A model generated the notes under the pieces. It was given only the letters and a program-made list of their open reading frames with translations, searched no databases and had not been told where the DNA came from. Shown here piece after piece: positions 1 to 9,086 of a stretch of DNA of 64,000 bases. Position 1 is the stretch's first letter. Each line of letters opens with the position of its first letter. A program made the position numbers and the translations under genes. Source of the DNA: Pedobacter sp. (GTDB taxonomy: Bacteria > Bacteroidota > Bacteroidia > Sphingobacteriales > Sphingobacteriaceae); NCBI GenBank assembly GCA_008015505.1, contig SSFR01000012.1, forward strand, positions 108,234 to 172,233, in the 5' to 3' direction.

Positions 1-1163
1 GAATAGCATAAGGCTCATAGTTTTTATATAGTTCGGCATACTGATTCATTAGATCCGCGTACTCAGGCTTATTGGATGCCCATGAATTGAATTCAGCCTC
101 TTTTCTTTGTTTTTCTGTATAGACGTCTAGATGTTTCAATTGTGTTGTTTGACCAATATAATATTTCCAGTAATTGGCAATATTAGCATATTGAGAAGAA
201 AGCTTTAATCGGGTGTCTACACTTTTATTCATTTCTTCTTTCCAGGCTTTTAAGCGAATATCTCGTAGTTTAACAATTGTCGGATTCACTTTTTCAGTAG
301 CAAGCTGAACCCCATAGGAAGTCAAAAAGCGATCTGTGCGACCTGGGAATCCATAAACAATCGTGAAGTCATCGTTTTTAACTCCTTTGATGGATATAGG
401 TAAGAATTTTTTTGGTGTATAGGGTTTGTTGTTGATTGAATAGGAAGCTGGTTTGTTATTGGCATCAGCATAAACTCTGAAAATGGAAAAATCGCCTGTA
501 TGGCGTGGCCATTCCCAGTTATCCGTATCGCCACCAAATTTGCCAATGGATTGAGGGGGAACTCCAACTAAACGAACGTCATTGAATCGTTCATAAATAA
601 ATAAAATATATTGATTGGCCTTGTAAATATCCTTGACTTCGGCTTCTTGGGTAGTTCCTTGGGTTGCCTCAGCGCTAATTTTTTTACTGATTTCGCTGAT
701 CTTTGCAGTCCTTTCTTGATCAGAAAGCCCTTTGATAGCGGTCATTATCTGGGGAGTAACATCCTCCATTCGAATTAAAAAGCGTACAAAAAGGCCTGGA
801 ATAGGCTTTTCTTCAGCATAGGATTTGGCATAAAAACCATTATCAAGAACATTATCCTGAGGGGTAGATTGAGAGGCAGCAGCATCATATCCACAATGGT
901 GATTGGTAAAAATCAGTCCATTTTTTGAAACGATTTCACCCGTACAAAAACCACCAAAGGAAACAATAGCATCTTTGATACTTACTTTATTGGCACTATA
1001 TAGGTCTTCAGGACTTAGTTTAAAGCCCTGCTTTTTCATTTGTTCGTAATTTTTTCCGATAAGCATTGGTAGCCACATGCCTTCGTCTGCTTTAGCCCAA
1101 TTGTTGGTTATCAGTAGGAGCAGGAGTACATAGGTTAGCACTATTGATTGTTTTGTTTTCATG
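1..1163 (-). CDS. S46 family dipeptidyl-peptidase (DPP7/DPP11 type), partial
   Basis: Exported serine dipeptidyl-peptidase that removes dipeptides from peptides in the periplasm, feeding amino-acid catabolism. The ATG at 1163 opens a typical signal peptide (MKTKQSIVLTYVLLLLLI, then NNWAKADEGMW). Mature residues follow the S46 pattern: an ADEGMW start, then FTNHHCGY with the catalytic His near residue 90, then GVPPQSIGKFGGD and DNWEWPRHTGDFS with the catalytic Asp. About 387 codons are present. The catalytic Ser lies in the missing C-terminal half beyond the window edge. S46 enzymes are common in Bacteroidetes that live on peptides. Whether it is DPP7 (hydrophobic P1) or DPP11 (acidic P1) cannot be told without the C-terminal specificity residue. 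The first 1.1 kb is one continuous open frame without a break. Confidence 0.93.
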
Positions 1164-1217
1164 ATATGAAGATTTAATTTTTAGTCTCTCTTCTCATATG
1201 AGGGTAGATTTATTGTC

Positions 1218-1374
1218 GAACTGGTCTAAAGTTTGTTTTATTTCATTCTTTTGGTTCTTTTTGGTTGCAATTTCGTTGAATTCTTTGCAATAGTCTCACA
1301 CTATTGCTCCAAAATCCGCCTCATTTCGTTCAATAACCGGTAATTATTTCTTAAAATAAACTTTAGATCAGTTC
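1218..1374. repeat. MITE/REP-like palindromic repeat, family A copy 1
   Basis: One of three related 154-161 bp intergenic repeats (others at 8933-9086 and 60117-60277). Its ends are inverted repeats: GAACTGGTCTAAAG pairs with CTTTAGATCAGTTC. The middle has a hairpin, GCAATAGT/ACTATTGC. A conserved TTGGTTCTTTTTGG block lies near the left end and TCATTTCGTTCAA near the right. It starts directly behind the porX stop codon, so it sits in the porX 3' untranslated region and upstream of the S46 gene. Confidence 0.8.
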
Positions 1375-1375
1375 A

Positions 1376-2929
1376 TCATTTCGGGCTATAGATGGCAAAT
1401 GGGATAATCATTTCTTCCAAGGAAACACCCCCATGTTGAAATGTTTCATTAAAATAGTTTACAAACTGATTGTAATTATTGGGATAGACAAAATAGATAT
1501 CTTCTTTGGCGAAGATAAAACTAGAGCTTACATGTAATTTGGGTAGGAGTGCTTCATGTGGATTTTTGATGTGGAAAACGTCGCGAGGAATAAAGTTTAA
1601 ATTTTTGCCTTGTTTATAGCGCAAGTTCGTGTTCGTATTTCGATCGCCGATAACTTTGCTTGGGCGCTTTACTTGAATGGTTCCATGATCGGTTGTGATG
1701 ATTAACTTGATATTTTTTTGAGCAAGTTTTTTTAGTGTTTCAAATAATGGAGAATGTTCAAACCAAGATACGGTTAATGAGCGGTATGCAGCTTCATCAT
1801 TGGCTAGTTCGCGAATCATGGCCATATCGGTCCTAGCATGAGAGAGCATATCAACAAAGTTGTAAACAATCACATTGAAATCATTGCCCATTAAATTGTT
1901 GAGGTTATCTGTGATATCTTTCCCTTGTTCGTAGGTGAGTATTTTGTTATAGGAGTATTTGCATTCTTTGCGATAAGAACGCGCAATTTGATCGGCCATA
2001 AATTTATCCTCAAACAAATTTTTGCCTCCTTCATCCTCATCATTTTGCCACATTCCGGGAAAGCGTTTTTCCATATCGAGTGGCATTAATCCCGAGAAAA
2101 TGGCATTCCGTGCATACTGTGTTGCTGTGGGAAGAATGCTATAGAAGCAATCTTCTTCATCGATTCGATAATAGTCTGTTAGGAATGAGTTGATCACTTT
2201 CCACTGGTCGTAGCGTAAATTATCTATCAGGATAAAAAAGGTAGGTTTGCCCGGTTCAAGTGCTGGAAAAACTTTCTTTTTAAAGAGTTGATGGGATAGG
2301 ATAGGGCCAGATTCTGGATTTTTTAGCCAGTTGAGATAATTCTTCTCAATGAATTTAAAAAATTGAGCATTTGCTTCTGCTTTTTGTAAGGTCAAGATTT
2401 CGCGCATGCTCACATCCTCTAACTTTTCAAGAGAAAGTTCCCAAAAAACGAGTTTTTTATAGACTTCTATCCATTCCGAGTAGTTTAGATTTTCATTCAA
2501 GGTCATGCCTAAATGGCGAAAATCTTGCTGGTAGGCCATGGATGTTTTTTCGCTAACTAGACGTTTGTTGTCGATCAATTTTTTGATGGTTAATAGTATC
2601 TGCTTTGGATTGACGGGTTTAATTAGATAATCGTCAATTTTAAAGCCGATGGCATCTTCCATTAGGTGTTCTTCCTCATTTTTGGTGATGAGTACGATGG
2701 GTAGATCCGGGCTAGCCGATTTCATCTTGCCAAGTGTTTCTAAACCGGTTAAGCCGGGCATGTTTTCATCTAGGAAGATCAGGTCAAAATTTTCGTCTCG
2801 AAAGCAATCTAGGGCATCATTGCCATTGGTTACTGTTTTTACTTTGTACCCTTTTTCATTTAGGAACAAAATATGTGGCTTTAATAAATCTATTTCATCA
2901 TCGGCCCATAGAATATATGTTTCTTGCAT
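1376..2929 (-). CDS. porX: PorX-type response regulator with PglZ/alkaline-phosphatase-like domain
   Basis: Response regulator that in Bacteroidetes controls expression and assembly of the type IX secretion system. Residues 1-125 form a CheY-like receiver: acidic pair D10-D11, phospho-acceptor D54 (in FLDENMPG) and K104 (LIKPVNP). After a helical linker, residues about 180-517 are a PglZ/alkaline-phosphatase-superfamily domain with metal-site motifs LIDNLRYDQW and ITTDHGT. The 517-aa length fits the family. The receiver-PglZ pairing is diagnostic of PorX. The ATG at 2929 overlaps the opposite-strand ORF extension of the HD gene; the two genes are divergent with a short shared control region. 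No PorY-like kinase is visible nearby. A large putative secreted surface protein begins at 62299, consistent with a type IX system in this organism. Confidence 0.93.
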   Translation of the reverse strand: MQETYILWADDEIDLLKPHILFLNEKGYKVKTVTNGNDALDCFRDENFDLIFLDENMPGLTGLETLGKMKSASPDLPIVLITKNEEEHLMEDAIGFKIDDYLIKPVNPKQILLTIKKLIDNKRLVSEKTSMAYQQDFRHLGMTLNENLNYSEWIEVYKKLVFWELSLEKLEDVSMREILTLQKAEANAQFFKFIEKNYLNWLKNPESGPILSHQLFKKKVFPALEPGKPTFFILIDNLRYDQWKVINSFLTDYYRIDEEDCFYSILPTATQYARNAIFSGLMPLDMEKRFPGMWQNDEDEGGKNLFEDKFMADQIARSYRKECKYSYNKILTYEQGKDITDNLNNLMGNDFNVIVYNFVDMLSHARTDMAMIRELANDEAAYRSLTVSWFEHSPLFETLKKLAQKNIKLIITTDHGTIQVKRPSKVIGDRNTNTNLRYKQGKNLNFIPRDVFHIKNPHEALLPKLHVSSSFIFAKEDIYFVYPNNYNQFVNYFNETFQHGGVSLEEMIIPFAIYSPK

Positions 2930-3025
2930 TTAAAATCAAATAAATTAAGTATTTATGTGTCTATTAATGAACCTGTTTTCGGGGTCACTAAAATTAGTAA
3001 TTTTTGTACCTTATCTGCATTTATT

Positions 3026-4294
3026 TTGAATAAGAAAAAAATAATTAATGATCCAGTTTATGGATTTATTACTATCCCTTCCGAATTAATTTTTGATCTT
3101 ATTCAGCATCCCTATGTGCAGCGTTTACGCTATATCAAGCAGTTAGGGATGACACATTTGGTTTATCCCGGAGCATTGCATACCAGGTTTCATCATGCCA
3201 TAGGTGCCATGCATCTTATGGGGATGGCCATGGAAACATTAAAAAGCAAAGGGCATTTTATTTCTTCAGAAGAAGAAGAGGCAGTTTGTATTGCCACATT
3301 ACTGCATGATATTGGTCATGGCCCATTTTCACATGCCCTGGAACATACTATTGTAGAGGGTATTTCACATGAATACATCACCTCGTTACTCATGGATAAA
3401 CTTAATCAAGAGTTTGGAGGTGGATTAAAAATGGCATTAGATATTTTCAAAAAAACATATTACAAAAAATTTTTGAATCAGCTGGTCGCCGGGCAACTGG
3501 ATATCGATCGAATGGATTATTTGAATCGAGACAGTTTTTTTACGGGTGTTTCTGAGGGAGTAATTGGTTTTGATCGAATTATTAAAATGATGGAAGTTTT
3601 TGATGATGAGCTGGTTATTGAGGAGAAAGGAATCTATTCCATTGAAAAATTTCTTATCGCACGACGCTTGATGTATTGGCAGGTATATTTACATAAAACT
3701 GTTGTTGCGGCGGAGCAATTGCTAACTAAGATTTTGGAACGTGCTAAGGAACTTTCGTTGAGGGGGAAGGTCCTTTTTGCCACACCCAGTTTTGCCCACT
3801 TTTTGATCCATCCAGTCACAAAAAATGACTTTACGACGAATTCTATACATCTCGATCATTTTTCCAAACTGGACGATCACGATGTATTTACTTCCATTAA
3901 GGTTTGGACACAGGATGATGATTTTATTTTATCTACACTTTGTCAGCATCTGATAAGTAGAAATTTGTATCGTGTAGAAATTACTAATGAACCACCAGCT
4001 AGTTATCAAATTGACCAGCTTGCTCAATGGGCTCAAACTAAATTCGGGACAGATGAAGATGATATTTCCTATTGGGTATTCACTGATACTATAAAAAATA
4101 AAACCTATCAAACCGGTAATGGCAACATCAAAATTTTAATGAAAGATGGTAGTTTAAAGGATATTGCTACGGCCTCAGATAATTCGAATCTGGGCGCATT
4201 AACTAAAACTGTCGAAAAGTATATTTTATGTTATTTGAAAGACATACTTCCAACACCTTGTTCGTCTAATTTTAGGACTAAAATATCTGATTAA
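3026..4294 (+). CDS. HD-domain phosphohydrolase (dNTPase-like), TTG start
   Basis: Metal-dependent phosphohydrolase of the HD superfamily, similar in layout to deoxynucleotide triphosphohydrolase-like proteins; the substrate is not known. Motifs seen: RFHHAIGAMH (first His), ATLLHDIGHGPFSHALEH (the HD pair and following His) and QLDIDRMDYLNRD (late Asp), in the first half of a 422-aa protein. The open frame extends upstream to 2924, but that part looks non-coding. The TTG at 3026 gives the start MNKKKIINDPVYGF, which matches how I remember Bacteroidetes relatives beginning, so I chose it. It is divergent from porX and separated by about 50 bp from the lpxD gene and its own promoter. Confidence 0.85.
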   Translation: MNKKKIINDPVYGFITIPSELIFDLIQHPYVQRLRYIKQLGMTHLVYPGALHTRFHHAIGAMHLMGMAMETLKSKGHFISSEEEEAVCIATLLHDIGHGPFSHALEHTIVEGISHEYITSLLMDKLNQEFGGGLKMALDIFKKTYYKKFLNQLVAGQLDIDRMDYLNRDSFFTGVSEGVIGFDRIIKMMEVFDDELVIEEKGIYSIEKFLIARRLMYWQVYLHKTVVAAEQLLTKILERAKELSLRGKVLFATPSFAHFLIHPVTKNDFTTNSIHLDHFSKLDDHDVFTSIKVWTQDDDFILSTLCQHLISRNLYRVEITNEPPASYQIDQLAQWAQTKFGTDEDDISYWVFTDTIKNKTYQTGNGNIKILMKDGSLKDIATASDNSNLGALTKTVEKYILCYLKDILPTPCSSNFRTKISD

Positions 4295-4312
4295 CAGATC
4301 TTTGAAACAAAA

Positions 4313-4343
4313 TTTGCTCATTCATTAATAAGCCCTAAATTTG
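4313..4343 (+). promoter_or_regulatory. Consensus Bacteroidetes promoter for lpxD
   Basis: TTTG at 4313-4316, 19 bases, then TAAATTTG at 4336-4343. This is a perfect match to the Bacteroidetes -33/-7 promoter pattern (TTTG, about 19 bp, TAnnTTTG). The lpxD ATG begins only 4 bases downstream, so transcription should begin at or very near the start codon. Confidence 0.75.
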
Positions 4344-4347
4344 CCGG

Positions 4348-5385
4348 ATGCAATTAAGCGCTCATCAGATTAAGATTTTGTTAAACGGCACCATTGAAGG
4401 TGATCCAGATGTAGTGGTAGATCGGTTAGCAAAAATTGAGGAGGCCGGGGTGGGTTCTCTATCATTCCTTGCTAATCCACGTTATGAGCATTATTTGTAC
4501 ACCACAAATGCCTCCATAGTTATTGTCAATGATGATTATAAATTGATTCAGCCTGTAAAAGGAACACTTATTCGAGTAAAAGATCCGTATAGTTCTTTTT
4601 CTGTTTTGCTTGAGAAATACAATCGTATTAAACTAGATAAAAAAGGTATTGAGGAGCCTTGTTTTATACATCCGACAGCCAAAATTGGAAAGGATGTTTA
4701 CATTGGCGCATTTGCTTACATTGGTCCTGATGTGGTTGTTGGCGATCATTGTAAAATATATCCACAAGTATATTTAGGGGATCAGGTTAAAATAGGCCAT
4801 ACATGCACTTTGTTTTCGGGGGTTCGGGTTTACCACGATTGTGAGCTAGGAAATCGTGTAATAATCCATGCTAATTCAGTGATTGGTAGTGATGGTTTTG
4901 GTTTTGCGCCACAAGCGGATGGTAGCTTTAGTAAAGTAAGTCAAATAGGCAATGTGGTGATAGAAGATGATGTAGAGATTGGGTCCAATACTTCAGTAGA
5001 TCGCGCGACAATGGGATCCACCATTATTCATAGGGGGGTTAAGATGGATAATTTGATTCAAATTGCGCATAATGTAGAGATTGGAGCTAATACAGTTATT
5101 GCTTCCCAGACAGGTATTTCTGGAAGTTCAAAAATTGGTGAAAACTCCATCATTGGTGGCCAAGTTGGGATTGTGGGACATGTTAGTGTAGCAAAAAGTT
5201 CTCAAATACAGGCAAAATCGGGTATAAATCGTTCGATCGAAGAGGAAGGAAAGAAATGGGCGGGTGCTCCCGTAACACAGTATACCGATCACATGAGGGC
5301 CCAAGTGATTTTTCAACGTTTGCCAGAACTTGAAAAAGAAATTAGAGCTTTGAGGCGTCAGATAAACTCACTCACTCAAGAGTAA
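4348..5385 (+). CDS. lpxD: UDP-3-O-(3-hydroxyacyl)glucosamine N-acyltransferase
   Basis: Third step of lipid A synthesis: adds an N-linked hydroxyacyl chain to UDP-3-O-acyl-glucosamine in the cytoplasm. The N-terminal uridine-binding domain (about residues 1-100, GSLSFLANPRYE) is followed by many left-handed beta-helix hexapeptide repeats (IGKDVYIGAFAYIGPDVVVG and on). The catalytic-His region is QIAHNVEIG. The 345-aa length is normal for the family. It opens the lipid A cluster lpxD, lpxC-fabZ, lpxA, all on the plus strand. The start MQLSAHQI fits the family although it leaves almost no 5' leader after the promoter. Confidence 0.96.
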   Translation: MQLSAHQIKILLNGTIEGDPDVVVDRLAKIEEAGVGSLSFLANPRYEHYLYTTNASIVIVNDDYKLIQPVKGTLIRVKDPYSSFSVLLEKYNRIKLDKKGIEEPCFIHPTAKIGKDVYIGAFAYIGPDVVVGDHCKIYPQVYLGDQVKIGHTCTLFSGVRVYHDCELGNRVIIHANSVIGSDGFGFAPQADGSFSKVSQIGNVVIEDDVEIGSNTSVDRATMGSTIIHRGVKMDNLIQIAHNVEIGANTVIASQTGISGSSKIGENSIIGGQVGIVGHVSVAKSSQIQAKSGINRSIEEEGKKWAGAPVTQYTDHMRAQVIFQRLPELEKEIRALRRQINSLTQE

Positions 5386-5417
5386 AGCGAATAAATCTTT
5401 CGCTTCATTGAAAATAT

Positions 5418-6824
5418 ATGAATATTAAGCAACGAACCATTAAAAAGGAGGTGTCTGTTTCAGGTGTTGGTCTTCATACTGGACAGCCAGTTACTTTAAC
5501 CTTTAAACCTGCGCCGGAAAATCATGGTTATAAATTCAAGCGTATTGATCTTCCAAATAGTCCGATTATTGATGCGGATGTAGATAATGTAACCGATACT
5601 TCGCGAGGTACGACCATTACTCAAAATGGGGCTAGTGTTTCTACCGTTGAGCATGTATTAGCAGCGTTGGTAGGGACGGATATTGACAATACGCTTATCG
5701 AGCTCGATGGACCTGAAACCCCTATTTTAGATGGTAGCTCCATTTTATTTATCGAAGCCCTGGAGCGTGTAGGATTTGAAGAACAAGGTGCTTATCGGGA
5801 ATATTATTACATCCCACATAATATTCATTATTCTGAACCAGACCGTAAGGTGGAAATGGTAGCTATGCCATTAGATGATTACCGTTTTACGTGTATGATT
5901 GATTATAATTCGCCTATTTTGGGTAGTCAGCATGCGGCTATTACTACCTTGTCGGAGTTTAAAAAAGAAATTGCTTCTTGTCGGACATTTTGTTTTTTAC
6001 ATGAACTTGAAATGTTGCTCAAGCATAACCTCATCAAAGGCGGGGATTTGAATAATGCTATTGTGGTGGTGGATAAAGAAGTGAGCAAAGATGAGCTTCG
6101 GCATTTGGCTAGACTTTTTCACCGGCAAGATATAGATGTTGCTAGAGAGGGCATACTGAATAATACGGCATTGCGATATCAAAATGAGCCAGCTAGACAT
6201 AAGCTATTGGATATGATTGGGGATTTGGCTTTGGTTGGAACACCCTTGAGGGGGCATATTATGGCTGCTCGTCCGGGACATGCCGCCAATGTTGCTTTTG
6301 CAAAAAAAATCAAAGCACAGATTAAGAAAGAAAAAAGTAAAAAACATTTGCACATTTACAATCCAAATTCACCCCCCATTTATGATACTGTTCAAATCAT
6401 GAATATTTTGCCACATCGTCCACCGATGTTGCTGATTGATAAGATTATTGAACTAAGTAAAACACATGTTATTGGGGTGAAAAATGCGACCATGAATGAG
6501 CCTTTTTTTGTGGGACATTTTCCTGATGCACCAGTAATGCCTGGTGTACTTCAGATAGAAGCAATGGCACAAACAGGGGGGATTCTAGTGCTCAATACAG
6601 TACCCGATCCTGAAAACTATTTGACCTTTTTTTTAAGAATAGATAATGCGCGATTTAAGGAAAAAGTGCTGCCTGGTGATACAATTATTTTTAGATGTGA
6701 TTTAATGGCTCCTATTCGAAGAGGTATTGCTCAAATGAAAGGAGTAGGTATGGTTGGTGAAAAGGTTGTTGTTGAGGCGGAGCTGATGGCCCTTATTTCA
6801 AAGAAAGAAGATAAAGAATCATGA
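5418..6824 (+). CDS. lpxC/fabZ: Bifunctional UDP-3-O-acyl-N-acetylglucosamine deacetylase / 3-hydroxyacyl-ACP dehydratase
   Basis: Natural fusion typical of Bacteroidetes. Residues 1 to about 305 are LpxC, the zinc deacetylase committing to lipid A synthesis: TVEHVLAAL carries a zinc His near residue 79, and HKLLDMIGDLAL carries the later His and Asp. Residues about 325-468 are FabZ, the 3-hydroxyacyl-ACP dehydratase of fatty-acid elongation: LPHRPPMLLID (catalytic His near 333) and GHFPDAPVMPGVLQIEAMAQ (catalytic Glu near 380). The fusion couples a competitor for hydroxyacyl-ACP with a lipid A enzyme. The stop overlaps the lpxA start by 4 bases, so the two are translationally coupled. Confidence 0.97.
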   Translation: MNIKQRTIKKEVSVSGVGLHTGQPVTLTFKPAPENHGYKFKRIDLPNSPIIDADVDNVTDTSRGTTITQNGASVSTVEHVLAALVGTDIDNTLIELDGPETPILDGSSILFIEALERVGFEEQGAYREYYYIPHNIHYSEPDRKVEMVAMPLDDYRFTCMIDYNSPILGSQHAAITTLSEFKKEIASCRTFCFLHELEMLLKHNLIKGGDLNNAIVVVDKEVSKDELRHLARLFHRQDIDVAREGILNNTALRYQNEPARHKLLDMIGDLALVGTPLRGHIMAARPGHAANVAFAKKIKAQIKKEKSKKHLHIYNPNSPPIYDTVQIMNILPHRPPMLLIDKIIELSKTHVIGVKNATMNEPFFVGHFPDAPVMPGVLQIEAMAQTGGILVLNTVPDPENYLTFFLRIDNARFKEKVLPGDTIIFRCDLMAPIRRGIAQMKGVGMVGEKVVVEAELMALISKKEDKES

Positions 6825-7606
6825 TTCAACCACTAGCATATATTCATCCACAGGCAACAATTGCCGATAATGTTGTCATTGAGCCTTTTGCAACGATTTA
6901 TAAAGATGTAGTGATTGGAGAGGGATCATGGATTGGATCGAACGTAACAATTATGGATGGTGCTCGTATCGGTAAGAATTGCCGCATTTTTCCAGGGGCT
7001 GTTATTTCCGCTCCTCCTCAAGATCTGAAATATAAAGGGGAAGCTACCACATTAAGTATTGGAGATAATACTGTCATCAGAGAATGTGTGACACTTAATA
7101 GAGGTACTGCACTTGATAAGCATACAACCCAGATTGGTTCGAATTGTTTACTTATGGCTTATGTTCATGTTGCCCACGATTGCGTCATTGGGGATCATGT
7201 TATTATTGCAAATTCGGTGCAGCTCGCTGGGCACATCGAGATACAAGATTATGCTTTTATTGGTGGAACATCAGCCGTTCATCAGTTTGTTTCTGTTGGT
7301 GCTCATTCGATTATTTCGGGGGGATCATTAGTTCGGAAAGACGTTCCGCCTTATACCAAAGCTGGGCGAGAGCCGCTATCTTATGTAGGTATTAATTCGG
7401 TTGGATTACGTCGTCGGGGATTTACAGGCGATCAAATTAATGAAATCCAAGATATCTATAGGACCGTTTTCCTTAAGAAATATAATATTACTAAGGCCTT
7501 AGATATTATTGAGGCAGAACGTAGGCCCACTGAGATTAGAGATGAAATACTTGACTTCATTCGGAACTCAAATCGAGGGGTGATGAAGGGTTTTGGAAGT
7601 GTTTAG
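6821..7606 (+). CDS. lpxA: UDP-N-acetylglucosamine O-acyltransferase
   Basis: First step of lipid A synthesis: transfers hydroxyacyl from ACP to the 3-OH of UDP-GlcNAc. It is a left-handed beta-helix from residue 1 (IHPQATIADNVVIEPFATI), with the catalytic His in AYVHVAHDCVIGD, the acyl-chain ruler region in the later coils, and the family motif GLRRRGF near residue 195 leading into a helical C-terminus. The 261-aa length is normal. It overlaps lpxC-fabZ by 4 bases and ends the lipid A operon. A short palindromic repeat follows the TAG directly and may act as terminator. Confidence 0.97.
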   Translation: MIQPLAYIHPQATIADNVVIEPFATIYKDVVIGEGSWIGSNVTIMDGARIGKNCRIFPGAVISAPPQDLKYKGEATTLSIGDNTVIRECVTLNRGTALDKHTTQIGSNCLLMAYVHVAHDCVIGDHVIIANSVQLAGHIEIQDYAFIGGTSAVHQFVSVGAHSIISGGSLVRKDVPPYTKAGREPLSYVGINSVGLRRRGFTGDQINEIQDIYRTVFLKKYNITKALDIIEAERRPTEIRDEILDFIRNSNRGVMKGFGSV

Positions 7607-7638
7607 CCTCACTCTAACCTTCTCTAAAGGAGGGGGCG
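7607..7638. repeat. Short palindromic repeat, family B copy 1
   Basis: Reads CCTCACTCTAACC followed by a TTCTCTAAAGGAGGG-type dyad, directly behind the lpxA stop. It is a degenerate copy of the family seen at 13444-13475, 32412-32442 and 40951-40983, whose shared form is GCCTCACTC, a few bases, then CCTCTCC-AAAGGAGAGGG. A role as terminator of the lipid A operon is an inference. Confidence 0.6.
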
Positions 7639-7681
7639 CTAATAACAGCCAATTTTTTATACTTACTTTTTTATTGCTTCT

Positions 7682-8320
7682 GTGGAATTGAAGATTATTC
7701 TTGAAAACATTGGCAAGCATTTTAATAGGGAATGGGTTTTTAGGAATATTAATCAGACCTTATTGAGTAATGAGTCATATGCTATTCTTGGAGCTAACGG
7801 GTCTGGGAAATCAACTTTATTGCAATTGATAGCGAGTAATCTCAGCCCATCAATAGGGAAAATAAGCTACGTGAGTGCTGGAGAAACTTCTGTAGATCCG
7901 GCAACTATCTTTAAACAAATTAGTTTGGTCGCACCTTATCTAGAACTCATTGAGGAGTTTAGTCTTGAAGAACTCATCCATTTTCATTTTCAGTTTAAAA
8001 AATACTTGTCGGGCTGGGGTGCAGAAGCTGTTGTCGAGCTTTTGAAACTTAAGAATGCTTCCAGTAGAGCATTAAAATATTTTTCATCGGGAATGAAACA
8101 GCGTGTAAAGCTTGCTTTGGCATTTTGTTCGGATACGCCTATACTCTTACTCGATGAGCCTACGACAAATCTCGATAATCAGGGCTTTGATTGGTATCTT
8201 TCCTTGGTGGAACAATTAGCCCTTCATCGATTAACAGTTGTCTGCTCGAATCAGGAACAGGAATATCAGTTTTGTAAGCACCACATTTTATTAGATGGTT
8301 ATAAAGATAAGTCTGAGTAG
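7682..8320 (+). CDS. Orphan ABC-type ATP-binding protein, GTG start
   Basis: ATPase subunit of an ABC system of unknown substrate. Motifs in order: Walker A GANGSGKST near residues 37-45, signature FSSGMKQR near 136, Walker B LLLDEPTTNLD near 155-165. At 212 aa it is a minimal one-domain ATPase. The likely start is the GTG at 7682, giving MELKIILENIGKHF. No permease gene lies next to it. It ends one base from the convergent DUF502 gene. Lineage relatives often sit alone like this and resemble the cytochrome-c-biogenesis/heme-exporter ATPase size class, but that is only a resemblance. Confidence 0.88.
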   Translation: MELKIILENIGKHFNREWVFRNINQTLLSNESYAILGANGSGKSTLLQLIASNLSPSIGKISYVSAGETSVDPATIFKQISLVAPYLELIEEFSLEELIHFHFQFKKYLSGWGAEAVVELLKLKNASSRALKYFSSGMKQRVKLALAFCSDTPILLLDEPTTNLDNQGFDWYLSLVEQLALHRLTVVCSNQEQEYQFCKHHILLDGYKDKSE

Positions 8321-8321
8321 G

Positions 8322-8912
8322 TTAAATATGGCTCACTCCTCCTGATATGACAAACTTCATTGCTTCTGTTGCACTGATGTCTAAGGGCTTGACCCGTTCA
8401 GCTTTAACGATACACAATTGTCCCGCAAAGGAATAAGATAAAGGAAAGTATACTGCTACGTCTTCCAGTAGATTTAGTTTTGATAGATCTTTTTGGGTCA
8501 GAAAACCAATTTTTTTCAATCCGAGCTCGGGCATATCGACTAGAATAGGCTCATTAAACTTTTTCTCATCGCCGACAAAAGCTTCAGTTAAGTCTTTGAT
8601 AGATGTGTAAAAAAAATTAAAAATAGGAAGCCTTTTTAACCATTTGTTGAACCAAGTGATGATAGGTTCCGTGATGAAGTTGCTAAAAATAATTCCAGAG
8701 ATCAAAAAAATGAGCAAAACACCTAGTATCCCTAACCCTGGAATATATTTAGGATGCCCCAGGCTATCAACCCAAAATATTCCGCTCAAATTTAAAGCAG
8801 CATCTACTTTGGCAAATATCCAGACCATGATGAAAATGGCTGCTCCTAAAGGTAAAATGACAATGGCCCCATTGACCAAATAGTTTAATAATATTCGAAA
8901 TATCTTGTTCAT
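8322..8912 (-). CDS. DUF502 family membrane protein
   Basis: Conserved inner-membrane protein of unknown function. There are two hydrophobic spans, about residues 7-33 (LVNGAIVILPLGAAIFIMVW) and 58-80 (GILGVLLIFLISGIIFSNFI), then a soluble domain with the family hallmark RLPIFNFFYTSIKDLTEAF and a C-terminal DUF502 pattern ending in SATEAMKFVISGGV. The 196-aa length is normal. It converges on the ABC ATPase with one base between the stops. A family A repeat lies immediately upstream of its start region. Confidence 0.88.
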   Translation of the reverse strand: MNKIFRILLNYLVNGAIVILPLGAAIFIMVWIFAKVDAALNLSGIFWVDSLGHPKYIPGLGILGVLLIFLISGIIFSNFITEPIITWFNKWLKRLPIFNFFYTSIKDLTEAFVGDEKKFNEPILVDMPELGLKKIGFLTQKDLSKLNLLEDVAVYFPLSYSFAGQLCIVKAERVKPLDISATEAMKFVISGGVSHI

Positions 8913-8932
8913 CTTTTGCTAGGTTGCTATTG

Positions 8933-9086
8933 GGCTTGTTTAGAGTTTATTTTATTTTTTGGTTCTTTTTGGCTGCAATTTAGTTAGATCTTTTCGCCAC
9001 AGAAGCCCTGCTATGGTTTCAAAATCTGCATCATTTCGTTCAAAAGTAACCTGCAATAATTTCGTAAAATAAACTCTAAACAAACC
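8933..9086. repeat. MITE/REP-like palindromic repeat, family A copy 2
   Basis: Second copy of the repeat described at 1218-1374. The ends are GCTTGTTTAGAG and CTCTAAACAAACC; both arms differ from copies 1 and 3 in matching positions (TTTAGAG/CTCTAAA instead of TCTAAAG/CTTTAGA). The central CCACAG/CTATGG hairpin is slightly imperfect. It begins directly behind the murF-alr stop codon. Confidence 0.8.

Noticed and set aside
2924..3025. Extended N-terminus of the HD protein from an ATG at 2924
   Set aside because: The added residues do not match the family start, overlap porX on the other strand and cross the likely promoter; the TTG at 3026 fits better.
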